The translations under genes and the position numbers were made by a program. Shown here piece after piece: positions 26,147 to 36,068 of a stretch of DNA of 64,000 nt. The notes under the pieces were generated by a model. It saw only the letters and a list, made by a program, of their open reading frames with translations. It was not told the DNA's origin and did no database searches. The DNA is from Pseudomonas haemolytica (GTDB lineage Bacteria > Pseudomonadota > Gammaproteobacteria > Pseudomonadales > Pseudomonadaceae), in assembly GCF_009659625.1 (NCBI RefSeq), contig NZ_VOIW01000002.1, positions 682,001 to 746,000 on the forward strand, in the 5' to 3' direction. Each line of letters begins with the position of its first letter. The first letter of the stretch is position 1.

Positions 26147-26776
26147 ATGATGAACCTGGATACCTGGCTGCTGTTCAGTGGGGCTGCATTGATCGTGATC
26201 CTGATTCCAGGCCCACTGTCACTGCTGATGATCAGCAACAGCCTCAATTACGGCCTGCGCCGCTCGTACCCGGCGTTTCTGGGCGGAGTGTTCGCGTCGA
26301 TCTGCCTGTTGAGTGCTTCGGCCCTGGGTCTGGGGGCCTTGTTGCTGGCCTCGGAACAGCTGTTCAGCGCCTTGAAAATCGTCGGTGCGGCCTACTTGTT
26401 CTACCTCGCCTGGCAGAGCTGGCAGCAATCGCGCCAACCGAGCCAGGGCGCGGTAGTGCCTGCGGCCGCGGCGACGCCCCGCTTCCGCACGCTGTTTGGC
26501 CGGGCCTTTGTGCTGGGTGCCAGCAACCCCAAGGACATCCTGTTTTTCGCGGCCTTCCTGCCGCAGTTTCTCAATAGCCAGCAGCCGTTTCTGCCACAGT
26601 TGTTGATCATGATCGCTACCTGGACGGTGCTCGACCTGCTGTGCAAGCTGGCCTACGGCCTGGGTGCCCATGGCGCCGCGCGGTATTTGCGCAGCGGCAA
26701 GGGTCAAAGCTGGTTCAACCGGGTCAGCGCCGCATTGTTCGGCAGCGCCGGCGCAGCGTCGTTAATTACACGCTAG
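26147..26776 (+). CDS. LysE/RhtB-family exporter
   Basis: A 209-residue inner-membrane protein with about six helices and the family signature LIPGPLSLLMISNSLNYGLRRS, followed by KIVGAAYLFYLAWQSW and ASNPKDILFFAAFLPQF. Such proteins export amino acids or related compounds; substrate is unknown. It starts 9 bp after the purine permease, with GGGAGC as ribosome site, so the two share an operon. The last 11 bp overlap the end of the convergent toxin-like gene. Confidence 0.88.
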   Translation: MMNLDTWLLFSGAALIVILIPGPLSLLMISNSLNYGLRRSYPAFLGGVFASICLLSASALGLGALLLASEQLFSALKIVGAAYLFYLAWQSWQQSRQPSQGAVVPAAAATPRFRTLFGRAFVLGASNPKDILFFAAFLPQFLNSQQPFLPQLLIMIATWTVLDLLCKLAYGLGAHGAARYLRSGKGQSWFNRVSAALFGSAGAASLITR

Positions 26777-29700
26777 GCATCATTTTGATGAAGTAAACGC
26801 TTGGAGGCACCTTTCCAAAGGTAGGCCACTGAATGCCCGCCATGATCCGAACCAGGCGCTTTTCCTGCAGTGCACTTTTAACCTCGGCGGGTAATGATGG
26901 GTTTGCGTGAAACCAGCGGTCATCAAGCCTGACACCGATCTTGATGCTCCCCTTCTCAACCCACTGGTAGGCCACGTAATACAGTTGGGTTGGAGAATTG
27001 GGGTGTGTAGCGATCAATTCGTGAGTGGTTTTTTTCCCGTAACGTTGTACCTGGAGCTCCCGGAGCTCGAAGCCCTGCGACGTCAGTACTGCCTTGACTG
27101 CGGCTCTTTGCGCAACCTCCCTGTCTGCCACAACCACTTTGCCGCCGCGCTGGAGCCTGGGTTCTGGACTGACGGTGAAGTCAACACGCGTGAAGCCAGG
27201 CGCCTTACCATCGAAACCGATGTGTATGAAGTCTCGGTCCATTTCATGGGGACGCAACATTCGGAGCAAATCATCCGTCTGGCCAGGCCTCGCAGGAAGT
27301 GGGGGTATCCAATCGTCGAGCGTCGCACGAGCATTGAGCAAATGGCTGGCCGTTGCCGGGCGCTTTGGACCTGATAACTCGATGACCCTTGCGACAGTGA
27401 ACTCTCGGCTATAGCGCGTCATGGTGGGGAAGGCCGTCCCCACAGAGTCCGTCAAAGGCCTGTCGAACAGAGGGGCATGGACGAGCCATGTGCCCGCTTG
27501 AGTACGTGACACCGGAAGGGGTTGCTCAACAGGTGCATCGCTCGTCCAACGCACAATGTCAACTTCGGCCAACGAAACCAGCGGTTCATTCCTGTGAATA
27601 AACACAATGCTACTCGTTGGAGCCTGATCGCCCTCGGGAAGCAGCCTGAAATAACTGCTCGCAGGATCCATCAGGCTGGAATTCGGGGCCGCGGCCCGAA
27701 GGACATTGTGAGGGTACCCCCGGGCATCCTGCGCGATATGAAACACCCCGGCAGACGGAGAATGGGATATCGCCCCCACCTGCTGGGGTGAGATTTGCCA
27801 AGTGTGCCAATGGGTAGTTGCCGGGCCAGACTGGAGAATCGCATTTTGCACAGCATCGCGCGCGACACTGGATGGCTTCCAATCGGACGACAGGTCAGGC
27901 GCACGCAACGGGTTAAGTGCTACCGCTCCCGCCTCCGGTTGAGGCGCATCTGCGCCGAGCAACCATTCCCCAGGCTCGTGGATAGTCAAGATCAGCTCAT
28001 CTTGCCCCAACGCCTGCTTGTTCTTCAGGCGAAACGACGGATCGTTGCCGCGCCGGTGGAGCGGGTAATGGTGGGTATCATCCGCCACAAATGGCTCGCC
28101 ATTCTTAACATAGACACCTTTTTCGCCCGGCCCTTTCAACGCTACCGCCCCCTCAGGCACACCCTTGATTTTGAAAGGCTCCAGGGCTTTGAGGTGAGGC
28201 ACGGGGGACGGTGCCAGGCGGGAAGGCCCGCTCTTGGACATACGCAAGCGGTGTATCCGCCCCAAGGTCTGCCGCAGTGCAGGCCTTGGGGCGGGAGTCG
28301 CAATACCTGCCTTTTTCTTGGGCCCGGGTACAAAGTTCGATAAGAGATCAACAGCCAGAAAGATGCTCATAAAGGTCACATCGACTGCATCATTGGGATC
28401 GCCAAAGCGGTGATAACGCCGCGCCGCAAGCAGCAACTCATAAAACTCATTAACCAACCCGTACAGCGGACTGAAAAAAGCAACCGACCTTCGTATGGTG
28501 GCATCGCTCTGCTCGTCAAGACGACGGATCCGATAGGCCTCGAGCGCCTTTGCTGAATGGCTGGCAGCCTGTGTCCGGCGTTGCAGCTCAAGCACGCTGG
28601 CGCGGTACAGCAAGGCCTGGGCGTTGCTGTGGGACGTGGCGACAAGCGCCAACCAGTCCTGCGGATCACTGGCAATCTGCTCAAGGGTTTGCTTTTCGAT
28701 CTCATCAGCAATCGCCGTCGGCTCCAGATACTTGATGCTGAATGAGCGAATAAATTCGCTCCCCCGCCAAACGCCCTTCACCAAGCAAGCATAAGGTGAT
28801 AGATCCAGCAGTTCGAATCCCTGGGCGGCCCTGTCGTCGCGATCGGGATGGTGGGTGATGGCCTCAAATGCCCAGCCCGGTGCGACCTGCCGCGCCAGCG
28901 CCTTGGCGTTATCAGGCAAGGCGCCTATACGGTTCAATTCATCATGGGCCTGTTGCAGGCTGCTGTACTCGGTGAGGATCAATGCTTGCGTGGCCTGGGG
29001 CCAATAGACAACGCACAGCCCCGAGCGCTTGTCGTGCACGAGCACTATCCCGGCGATATAGCGATCATGCTGCATCGTGTGCCCCACCAGATGAATCACG
29101 TACAGTTGTAACTCATGCTGGTTTTTCAGTAGGTCTTGCGGCGTACGGGCCGCCAGCGCAGTTTTGACTACGCTTTGTGCCGTCGCCGTGAGCCCCCCTT
29201 GTGTTGCCGAGAACAGGTGGTACGCAACGCCCGCGTGCAGCGAGCGATTCAATAAAGCGCAGATGCGCCCTTCACTGAGCGTATCGTCGGCGCCCACCGG
29301 CGGGTAAAACGTTTGGGTGATCAATGCGTCGTACTGGCCACCGATATCCAGCGAGGACACCATGCCGATCAGGTAATCGGCATTCAGTAGTTGCGTGCAT
29401 TCGGGTTGCAGAAAGCGGGCGCGACTCAAGCGCCACCGCGTCCAGGGCGCCAGTGGATCCAGGTTGTGCAGCACCAGTTGCAACAGGCTAAAAGTGGTAC
29501 GCGTCGTGCTTGGGGTCAATATTATGTTGCGATCGCCCACGGGGCAGGCGCTTGTGCCCGCACAGATGCTGCCTTGAACATCATCGGGCATATCAATAAA
29601 GGGCTGGTCGATGTCCAACAGAGGCGAGATATCGTCCTGGTTCAAACGGGCGATCAAGGCGCGGCGGGCGAACGTATATAAGTCCGGCAGATGCTGTTCA

Positions 29701-32000
29701 AGCCGAGCGCTATAGGCAAAGGCGGCGCTCAGGTAAAGACGCTGCAAGCGCCTGAAGTGTTTACGTTGCGCACGCGCGGCATTCGCCAACCATGCCGGCA
29801 GTTTTTTCGCGTCAGAGGCGGCCTTGCGCAGCAATTCAATATTCGCCTGGGCCTGACTCAGGGCGCTACTGGCAGGAACCTTCAGTTGCTCTTGCAGCTC
29901 CACCATCAGCAGCGCGCGGCTCAGCTCAGCCCCTCTCACTTCACTGAAAATACGCGTGATGTCCTCGGTGCTTTTGTGTAAGCGATCGTAGGATCCAAGC
30001 ATTTTCTGAAGAGAGACCAGCGCAGGCTTGCGCTCGATGGGTACGTAACGCACTGCCAAGGTCTCACGCATCGCGTGTGCGCGTAAGTCGTTACGTTTAT
30101 CGCGCTCGATACAACCCCACAGCACGGAGTCGTCCTGGCTGCTCAGGCTCGCCTTGACACTTCGGGTCAAAGCATCCAATCCGGAAAAAGCCTGCACCCC
30201 ACCCTCGATCCCAAAAGCGTACAGGACTACCGGACGCTGCCGGGACGGAACCCTTACTGCCGCCGCTGTCGTCACCACCCACACGTTATGGAGTGAATAG
30301 AAGGCATCTGGCTCGCTGCCCACCGCGATCCACAGCACCTGGGTTTCACTGCCTGGGCGTTTAGCTGGCAAAGGTTGCTCCACCACCTCAATCACCAGAT
30401 CTCGATGGGCCGTGCTTAGCCGCTTGAGCCGGTGTTGCAACTGAACCTCACAGCGCAGGGCCTCGGTTTGGGCATTCATGAACAGGGAACCACGCCTGAG
30501 CGTCCCCGCGCCACCGGGGCGCTCAGTCCAAAAAGCCAGATCGAGCAGCCGTTGCTGCGCATCCTGCAGCAACGTATTCAACGTTTGGGCATGCACCTTG
30601 AGTTGGCTTACCAGCGACATAAACGCCTGATACGCCGCAGTCTCTTCGCTCAGGTCATCGGGATTGAGCAGCGCAAGCAGACCTTTTTCGTAACGTTTGA
30701 TCTGCTGCTCGGTGGTGCGCAGGGCCAGGCCGGACGCAGTGCTGGCAAAAATTATTTCTTCGCGTCGTCGTTGCTGGTCCCATTTGAGTAATCGGTCACG
30801 AAGGGCACCGAGCCGAGCGCTGCCGACCAGTTGCTTCCTGGCACCCTCCACATGCTTGAGAAAAGGCACAGCGGTCAGCGGCGCAGGCCGAGGCCGTTCT
30901 TCAGAATACACGTGGGCGTAATTGATCATCACAGCACACGCCAGTTCGTTTCCCCATTGCTCGCTCAGTAATGCTTCGGCACCCAACGCCAGCGCATCGC
31001 CCATGATCTCCATGCCACGAACCACACTGGACGCCGGGGACAGGTCTGCGGGCCGGCACAACGCATTGCGCCGATTTAACGGCAAGCACTGCCAGAGGTC
31101 GTGAAACAGCGTCCTGTTCAGTTCCAACAGGCCACACTGAAGCGCGATGAAGGATGGGTACTCGTAGAAGTTGCGGGCAACCCCCGGCAAGTAAATGACA
31201 TGGGGTGCACCGCTGGGGTCACCCTCACGATACACATGCAATGCGCCCGGGATCGCCACCGCAGGCGTACCGGGCCACATCAACAGGCCCACCCGCACGC
31301 AAGCCCAGGCCCCGCCTGCGCGCTGACGAGCCTCAGCGCCAGGCGCATCGATCACCGCCTGAACCATGGCTACTCCTGCAGTCGATAGCTCGTCCAGTTG
31401 CCGGGCCAGAAAGGCCCGGTCAGCGAACAATTCCGTATGCAACTCAACCCAACGTTCCCGGCGTGTGCGCCAGGAACCCTGCACCAGGGCGTCCCAATAT
31501 TCGGTGTGCGCACGCGCCAGCCGGTCAAAAAGCCTCAACGCGATCACTCGCTGCAATATCTGCAACGGTGTATACGGCAACCGACGGCTCGGATCGCCTT
31601 TGACGTTCAGGCGGGTGAATTGATTGACATTGATCGGCACAGAGGGCCGAACCAGCAGCAGCAACGCTCGATCGGTCAAGCTGTCGATCTTCTCAGGCAT
31701 ACCTGACGGGGCGAGTTCGGTGAAAAGCAGGCTGTCCGGATCAACCTCAAACGCTTTGCGCAGCTCGGCGCGGATCACCTTCAACACGCTAGGCGAGCGC
31801 CCTATAAGGCGTGTAAGCGCCTTTGTCGACTCGCTGCATCGCCAGTCGGCAAGGCCGATCTGGTTGATCAGACGGCTGGGATGAGTCTGTACGTTAATCC
31901 GTCGCCTCAGCTGCTCGCGCACTGCTTGTGACTGCGCGTAGGCAGCCAATTCAAAATCGGCGATGTCGGACAATGGGCTGGAAGGGGGTGGCGAGGTCAT
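26766..32000 (-). CDS. Very large dermonecrotic-toxin-like (DUF6543-type) protein
   Basis: A 1744-residue protein without signal peptide. It resembles the large Pseudomonas proteins annotated with dermonecrotic-toxin N-terminal (ToxA_N/DUF6543) domains. The most recognisable block is at about 780-900, including NIILTPSTTRTTFSLLQLVL; about 960-1030 (HDRYIAGIVLVHDKRSGLCVVYWP) is the second conserved block. A hydrophobic stretch near 1205-1220 (FMSIFLAVDLL) could insert in membranes. The C-terminal 500 residues are Pro-rich then globular and may be the effector part; I recognise no catalytic motif there. ATG at 32000 has AGGGAAG. It lies alone between purine genes, with no T6SS, two-partner or immunity gene nearby. 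Virulence or competition roles are inferred from the family only. Confidence 0.72.
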   Translation of the reverse strand: MTSPPPSSPLSDIADFELAAYAQSQAVREQLRRRINVQTHPSRLINQIGLADWRCSESTKALTRLIGRSPSVLKVIRAELRKAFEVDPDSLLFTELAPSGMPEKIDSLTDRALLLLVRPSVPINVNQFTRLNVKGDPSRRLPYTPLQILQRVIALRLFDRLARAHTEYWDALVQGSWRTRRERWVELHTELFADRAFLARQLDELSTAGVAMVQAVIDAPGAEARQRAGGAWACVRVGLLMWPGTPAVAIPGALHVYREGDPSGAPHVIYLPGVARNFYEYPSFIALQCGLLELNRTLFHDLWQCLPLNRRNALCRPADLSPASSVVRGMEIMGDALALGAEALLSEQWGNELACAVMINYAHVYSEERPRPAPLTAVPFLKHVEGARKQLVGSARLGALRDRLLKWDQQRRREEIIFASTASGLALRTTEQQIKRYEKGLLALLNPDDLSEETAAYQAFMSLVSQLKVHAQTLNTLLQDAQQRLLDLAFWTERPGGAGTLRRGSLFMNAQTEALRCEVQLQHRLKRLSTAHRDLVIEVVEQPLPAKRPGSETQVLWIAVGSEPDAFYSLHNVWVVTTAAAVRVPSRQRPVVLYAFGIEGGVQAFSGLDALTRSVKASLSSQDDSVLWGCIERDKRNDLRAHAMRETLAVRYVPIERKPALVSLQKMLGSYDRLHKSTEDITRIFSEVRGAELSRALLMVELQEQLKVPASSALSQAQANIELLRKAASDAKKLPAWLANAARAQRKHFRRLQRLYLSAAFAYSARLEQHLPDLYTFARRALIARLNQDDISPLLDIDQPFIDMPDDVQGSICAGTSACPVGDRNIILTPSTTRTTFSLLQLVLHNLDPLAPWTRWRLSRARFLQPECTQLLNADYLIGMVSSLDIGGQYDALITQTFYPPVGADDTLSEGRICALLNRSLHAGVAYHLFSATQGGLTATAQSVVKTALAARTPQDLLKNQHELQLYVIHLVGHTMQHDRYIAGIVLVHDKRSGLCVVYWPQATQALILTEYSSLQQAHDELNRIGALPDNAKALARQVAPGWAFEAITHHPDRDDRAAQGFELLDLSPYACLVKGVWRGSEFIRSFSIKYLEPTAIADEIEKQTLEQIASDPQDWLALVATSHSNAQALLYRASVLELQRRTQAASHSAKALEAYRIRRLDEQSDATIRRSVAFFSPLYGLVNEFYELLLAARRYHRFGDPNDAVDVTFMSIFLAVDLLSNFVPGPKKKAGIATPAPRPALRQTLGRIHRLRMSKSGPSRLAPSPVPHLKALEPFKIKGVPEGAVALKGPGEKGVYVKNGEPFVADDTHHYPLHRRGNDPSFRLKNKQALGQDELILTIHEPGEWLLGADAPQPEAGAVALNPLRAPDLSSDWKPSSVARDAVQNAILQSGPATTHWHTWQISPQQVGAISHSPSAGVFHIAQDARGYPHNVLRAAAPNSSLMDPASSYFRLLPEGDQAPTSSIVFIHRNEPLVSLAEVDIVRWTSDAPVEQPLPVSRTQAGTWLVHAPLFDRPLTDSVGTAFPTMTRYSREFTVARVIELSGPKRPATASHLLNARATLDDWIPPLPARPGQTDDLLRMLRPHEMDRDFIHIGFDGKAPGFTRVDFTVSPEPRLQRGGKVVVADREVAQRAAVKAVLTSQGFELRELQVQRYGKKTTHELIATHPNSPTQLYYVAYQWVEKGSIKIGVRLDDRWFHANPSLPAEVKSALQEKRLVRIMAGIQWPTFGKVPPSVYFIKMMPSV

Positions 32001-32078
32001 GGTGCTTCCCTGTGAGAAAGGACCCAGCCTAGGCATGGCAGATGTTCAAAAGGCGCTAGATAGTGAGCGCACACCTGC

Positions 32079-32105
32079 AAAAAAAAGCCCGCAGTGTGCG
32101 CGGGC
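32079..32105 (-). terminator. Rho-independent terminator of uraH
   Basis: On the minus strand GCCCGCG-CACACT-GCGGGC is followed by eight T, 44 bp after the uraH stop. Confidence 0.9.
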
Positions 32106-32148
32106 GAAACCAACGAAGAGCATTTGGGGTGAGAAGCGAGGTGACGAC

Positions 32149-32502
32149 TCAGCTACCGCGATAGGTGGAGTAGCTGTAAGGCGAAATCAGCAGCGGCACA
32201 TGGTAGTGATCCTGTTCGGCGCTGATGCCGAAGCGCAGTACCACCACGTCGAGAAACGCAGGTGTCGGCAGTTGCACGCCACGGGCGCGGTAGTAGTCGC
32301 CAGCGCTGAATTGCAACTGGTACACGCCGCTGCGGTAGTCGTCACCTTGCAGCAAGGGCGCGTCGCAACGGCCGTCGCTATTGGTCACAGCGCTGGCAAC
32401 CAGCTCCAGCTGTGCACCTTCGACGCGGTACAGCTCAACCTTGATCGCGCTGCCAGGGCAGCCATGTGCGGCGTCCAAAACGTGTGTAGTCAAACGTCCC
32501 AT
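32149..32502 (-). CDS. uraH: 5-hydroxyisourate hydrolase
   Basis: A 117-residue transthyretin-like enzyme that hydrolyses 5-hydroxyisourate to OHCU, the step after urate oxidation. The active-site pattern is complete: TTHVLDAAHG (His), an Arg in the central GVYQLQF region, HYHVPLLISPYSYSTYRGS with the C-terminal YRGS tetrapeptide that separates it from transthyretin. No periplasmic signal, so cytoplasmic. Divergent from puuE across 390 bp bearing two TTGT-N2-ACAA motifs, so both arms probably respond to one regulator. Confidence 0.95.
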   Translation of the reverse strand: MGRLTTHVLDAAHGCPGSAIKVELYRVEGAQLELVASAVTNSDGRCDAPLLQGDDYRSGVYQLQFSAGDYYRARGVQLPTPAFLDVVVLRFGISAEQDHYHVPLLISPYSYSTYRGS

Positions 32503-32601
32503 GGCGTCAACGCGCCTCCCTAAGTCAGTAGAAGAGAAACCTGCGCTTTTTCAGGGCATCGAAAAAGCCGGCGATGACCGATTAAGACACTTTTTAATAA
32601 A

Positions 32602-32613
32602 ATTGTACACAAT
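32602..32613. promoter_or_regulatory. ATTGTACACAAT site in uraH/puuE divergent region
   Basis: A TTGT-AC-ACAA inverted repeat about 100 bp before the uraH start; its half-sites match the other two TTGTATACAA copies, with a central two-base difference. Confidence 0.55.
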
Positions 32614-32797
32614 AAAAACTACAAACCTTTGGAGACGCCCAGCCGCATTGCTCGACAGGTCAATCCTCGGGTAATCCTTGCTTTTAAACGACCTTTTGTC
32701 CATTAACTGACCACTCAGGCAAGTTTCTTGCTTCAGCCTGTGAACCGATGTCTGCGGAAAAAATGCGGAAATGTAGGCTTACAAAGTGCTCGATAAG

Positions 32798-32807
32798 TTG
32801 TATACAA
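32798..32807. promoter_or_regulatory. TTGTATACAA palindrome upstream of puuE
   Basis: A perfect 10-bp palindrome 86 bp before the puuE start. With the 32602 site it frames the 390-bp divergent promoter. The pattern suits a GntR/FadR-type repressor (TNGTNNNACNA family); no such regulator gene lies in the window. Confidence 0.6.
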
Positions 32808-32892
32808 TCACTCATCGCTGTGACGCCAACCAGTCTTTTCACTGCCCGGCCGCCACACATACTTGCTACCACGAACAAGAAGGAAGACTGCA

Positions 32893-33819
32893 GTGAGCGC
32901 TGACTACCCACGCGACCTGATCGGTTACGGCAGTAACCCTCCTCACCCCCACTGGCCGGGCAAGGCACGCATTGCGCTGTCTTTCGTACTCAATTACGAA
33001 GAAGGTGGCGAGCGCAATATCCTGCATGGCGACAAAGAGTCCGAAGCCTTCCTCTCGGAAATGGTCTCGGCCCAGCCGCTGCAAGGCGAGCGCAACATGA
33101 GCATGGAATCGCTGTACGAATACGGCAGCCGCGCCGGCGTGTGGCGCATCCTCAAGCTATTCAAAGAGTTCGATATCCCGCTGACCATCTTCGCCGTGGC
33201 CATGGCCGCCCAGCGCCATCCGGACGTGATCCGTGCGATGGTCGCCGCCGGCCATGAGATCTGCAGCCACGGCTACCGCTGGATCGACTACCAGTACATG
33301 GACGAGGCCCAGGAACGCGAGCACATGCTCGAAGCCATCCGCATCCTTACCGAGCTGACCGGCGAACGCCCACTGGGCTGGTACACCGGGCGCACCGGCC
33401 CCAACACACGGCGGCTGGTGATGGAGGAAGGCGGCTTCCTGTACGACTGCGACACCTACGACGACGACCTGCCCTACTGGGAACCCAACACCCCCACCGG
33501 CAAGCCGCACCTGGTGATCCCCTACACCCTGGACACCAACGACATGCGCTTCACCCAGGTGCAGGGCTTCAACAAGGGCGATGACTTTTTCGAGTACCTC
33601 AAAGACGCGTTCGACGTGCTCTACGCCGAAGGCGCCGAGGCACCGAAGATGCTGTCCATCGGCCTGCATTGCCGCCTGATCGGCCGCCCGGCGCGCCTGG
33701 CAGCCTTGAAGCGTTTTATTGAATACGCCAAGGGCCACGAACAGGTGTGGTTCACCCGCCGCGTCGACATTGCCCGCCATTGGCAGCAAACCCACCCCTA
33801 CACGGGAGCGGCGAAATGA
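32893..33819 (+). CDS. puuE: Allantoinase PuuE (polysaccharide-deacetylase fold)
   Basis: A 308-residue metal-independent allantoinase of the chitooligosaccharide-deacetylase fold, opening allantoin to allantoate. Visible: SFVLNYEEGGE, EYGSRAGVWRILKLF, EICSHGYRWIDY and a late IGLHCRLIGRPAR. The metal-binding Asp pair of true deacetylases is replaced in this family. The GTG start at 32893 has AAGGA upstream and gives family length. It overlaps uraD by ATGA and heads the puuE-uraD-alc unit. Confidence 0.94.
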   Translation: MSADYPRDLIGYGSNPPHPHWPGKARIALSFVLNYEEGGERNILHGDKESEAFLSEMVSAQPLQGERNMSMESLYEYGSRAGVWRILKLFKEFDIPLTIFAVAMAAQRHPDVIRAMVAAGHEICSHGYRWIDYQYMDEAQEREHMLEAIRILTELTGERPLGWYTGRTGPNTRRLVMEEGGFLYDCDTYDDDLPYWEPNTPTGKPHLVIPYTLDTNDMRFTQVQGFNKGDDFFEYLKDAFDVLYAEGAEAPKMLSIGLHCRLIGRPARLAALKRFIEYAKGHEQVWFTRRVDIARHWQQTHPYTGAAK

Positions 33820-34331
33820 CTGCGTTCCATACCTTGAAACCCTCGACCTTGAGCCGCGACGCATTCGTCCAGGCCTTTGCCGACATCTACGAACATTCGC
33901 CATGGGTGGCCGAAAAGGCCTTCGAGCTGGGCCAGGATGCTTCGATCGACCAGATCGAAACCCTGCACCAGCGCATGAGCGATATCCTGTTGAGCGCCGA
34001 TCATGCCAGTCAGTTGGCCTTGATCAACGCTCACCCGGACCTGGCAGGCCGTGCGGCCGTCCAGGGCCAGTTGACCGAAGCCAGTACCAATGAACAGGCT
34101 GGCGCCGGTATCCACCAATGCACGGCCGAAGAGTTTTCTCGCTTCACCGAGCTGAACGATGCCTACAAGGCCAAGTTCAAGTTTCCCTTCATCATGGCGG
34201 TAAAAGGCAGCAACCGGCATCAGATTCTCGCCGCGTTCGAAACGCGCATCCACAATTCGGCAGACACCGAATTCAAGTGCGCGCTGGACGAGATCAACAA
34301 GATCGCGTTGTTCCGTTTATTGACCCTCTAA
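33816..34331 (+). CDS. uraD: OHCU decarboxylase
   Basis: A 171-residue enzyme that decarboxylates 2-oxo-4-hydroxy-4-carboxy-5-ureidoimidazoline to S-allantoin. Family residues are present: [10 protein letters not shown] with the catalytic His, [10 protein letters not shown], and [12 protein letters not shown]. Start ATG overlaps the puuE stop (ATGA), so translation is coupled; the longer frame upstream runs through puuE and is rejected. All helical, cytoplasmic. Confidence 0.95.
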   Translation: MTAFHTLKPSTLSRDAFVQAFADIYEHSPWVAEKAFELGQDASIDQIETLHQRMSDILLSADHASQLALINAHPDLAGRAAVQGQLTEASTNEQAGAGIHQCTAEEFSRFTELNDAYKAKFKFPFIMAVKGSNRHQILAAFETRIHNSADTEFKCALDEINKIALFRLLTL

Positions 34332-34372
34332 ACGACCATCCCCAGCCACTCTATCTAAGGCAGACAAGAAGA

Positions 34373-35368
34373 ATGAAAGCTTACGCCGTACCTTTCGAGA
34401 AGTTCGTCAACCTGGCCGACGCCCGCCTGGGCACCAAGATCATCTCTGTGACCGATGACTGGTTCGCCGACGCCAACCGCCTGTTCCAGCCGACCCCGGC
34501 CGTGTGGAAGGAGGGCGTTTTCGATGATAACGGCAAGTGGATGGACGGCTGGGAGTCACGCCGCAAGCGCTTCGAAGGCTACGACAGCGCAGTGATCCGC
34601 CTGGGCGTGCCCGGCTCGATCAAGGGTGTGGACATCGACACTTCATTCTTCACCGGCAACTTCCCGCCGTCGGCCTCCCTGGAAGCCTGCTTCCTGGCCT
34701 CGGGCGAGCCGGATGCCAACACGCAGTGGGTGGAAGTGCTGTCGGCCGTGGAGCTGCAAGGTAACAGCCATCACTACCACGAGATCAACAACGACCAGGC
34801 CTTCAGCCACCTGCGCTTCAACATCTACCCGGATGGCGGCGTGGCGCGTCTGCGTGTGTACGGCGTGCCGTTCCGCGACTGGTCCTCGGTGGGCGACAAC
34901 GAACAGGTCGACCTGGCTGCCGCTCTTAACGGCGGTCGTGCCCTGGCCTGCTCCGACGAACACTTCGGGCGTATGAGCAACATCCTCAACCCAGGCCGTG
35001 GCATCAACATGGGCGACGGCTGGGAAACCGCGCGTCGTCGCACGCCAGGTAACGACTGGGTAATCGTCGCTCTGGGCCACCCGGGCGAGATCGAGAAGAT
35101 CATCGTCGACACCCTGCACTTCAAGGGCAACTACCCGGACACCTGCTCGATCCAGGGCGCATTCGTGAAGGGCGGCACCGACAGCCAGATCGAAACCCAA
35201 TCGCTGTTCTGGCGTGAACTGCTGCCGGCGCAGAAACTGGAAATGCACGCTGAACACACGTTTGCCGAGCAGATCAAGACGCTGGGGCCGATTACCCATA
35301 TCCGCCTGAATGTGTTCCCGGATGGTGGTGTAAGTCGCCTGCGAGTCTTGGGCAAGGTTTCGAAGTAA
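34373..35368 (+). CDS. alc: Allantoicase
   Basis: A 331-residue allantoicase with two tandem jelly-roll allantoicase repeats (about 15-165 and 185-330), each with a conserved DGWESRRKR / DGWETARRR and [15 protein letters not shown] / [15 protein letters not shown] stretch. It hydrolyses allantoate to ureidoglycolate and urea. The ATG at 34373 follows AAGAAG; the longer frame overlapping uraD is rejected. It follows uraD by 41 bp in the same unit and is followed by a REPIN. Confidence 0.95.
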   Translation: MKAYAVPFEKFVNLADARLGTKIISVTDDWFADANRLFQPTPAVWKEGVFDDNGKWMDGWESRRKRFEGYDSAVIRLGVPGSIKGVDIDTSFFTGNFPPSASLEACFLASGEPDANTQWVEVLSAVELQGNSHHYHEINNDQAFSHLRFNIYPDGGVARLRVYGVPFRDWSSVGDNEQVDLAAALNGGRALACSDEHFGRMSNILNPGRGINMGDGWETARRRTPGNDWVIVALGHPGEIEKIIVDTLHFKGNYPDTCSIQGAFVKGGTDSQIETQSLFWRELLPAQKLEMHAEHTFAEQIKTLGPITHIRLNVFPDGGVSRLRVLGKVSK

Positions 35369-35378
35369 TGCTGAGACT

Positions 35379-35478
35379 GTAGGAGCGAGCTTGCTCGCGA
35401 AGATCGTCAACGATAACGCGCCCATCCTGGATATACGCGGTGTCCTTGAGTTTTTCGCGAGCAAGCTCGCTCCTACAC
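35379..35478. repeat. REPIN (GGAGCGAGCTTGCTCGC type)
   Basis: TGTAGGAGCGAGCTTGCTCG and complement flanking about 50 bp, between alc and allA. This is a distinct core from the GGGGGCTTGCTCCC type and may partly separate expression of alc and allA. Confidence 0.9.
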
Positions 35479-35513
35479 TGATCCAATAACAATTCAAGAT
35501 TAAGAAGACAGCC

Positions 35514-36017
35514 ATGCGCACACTGATGATCGAACCCCTGACCAAAGAAGCCTTCGCCCCCTTCGGAGACGTTATCGAAACCGATGGCAGCGATCACTTC
35601 ATGATCAACAACGGGTCGACCATGCGCTTCCACAAACTGGCAACGGTGGAAACCGCCAAGCCAGAGGACAACGCCATCATCAGCATCTTCCGCGCCGACG
35701 CGCAGGACATGCCGCTGACCGTGTGCATGCTGGAAAGACACCCGCTGGGCAGCCAGGCTTTCATTCCGCTGCTCGGCAACCCCTTTCTGATCGTGGTCGC
35801 GCCACTTGGCGATGCACCTGTATCAGGCTTGGTCCGCGCCTTCGTCACCAACGGCAGGCAGGGCATCAATTACCATCGCGGCGTCTGGCACCACCCGGTG
35901 CTGACGATCGAAAAGCGGGATGACTTCCTGGTGGTTGATCGCAGTGGCACAGGCAATAACTGCGATGAGCATTTTTTCAAAGAGGATGAGCGGTTGATCC
36001 TCGCCCCCCACCAATAA
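35514..36017 (+). CDS. allA: Ureidoglycolate lyase
   Basis: A 167-residue cupin-type ureidoglycolate lyase, releasing glyoxylate and urea. Family motifs include EAFAPFGDVIE, LERHPLGSQAFIPL, INYHRGVWHHPVL and the conserved Lys/Asp after it. Cytoplasmic. It sits between alc and puuD on the same strand and completes the route from urate. A ribosome site AAGAAGAC lies upstream. Confidence 0.94.
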   Translation: MRTLMIEPLTKEAFAPFGDVIETDGSDHFMINNGSTMRFHKLATVETAKPEDNAIISIFRADAQDMPLTVCMLERHPLGSQAFIPLLGNPFLIVVAPLGDAPVSGLVRAFVTNGRQGINYHRGVWHHPVLTIEKRDDFLVVDRSGTGNNCDEHFFKEDERLILAPHQ

Positions 36018-36068
36018 GAGAAGGCCGGATCACCCGACAACAAGGGTGACAGGCGAGAGGTAAAGACT

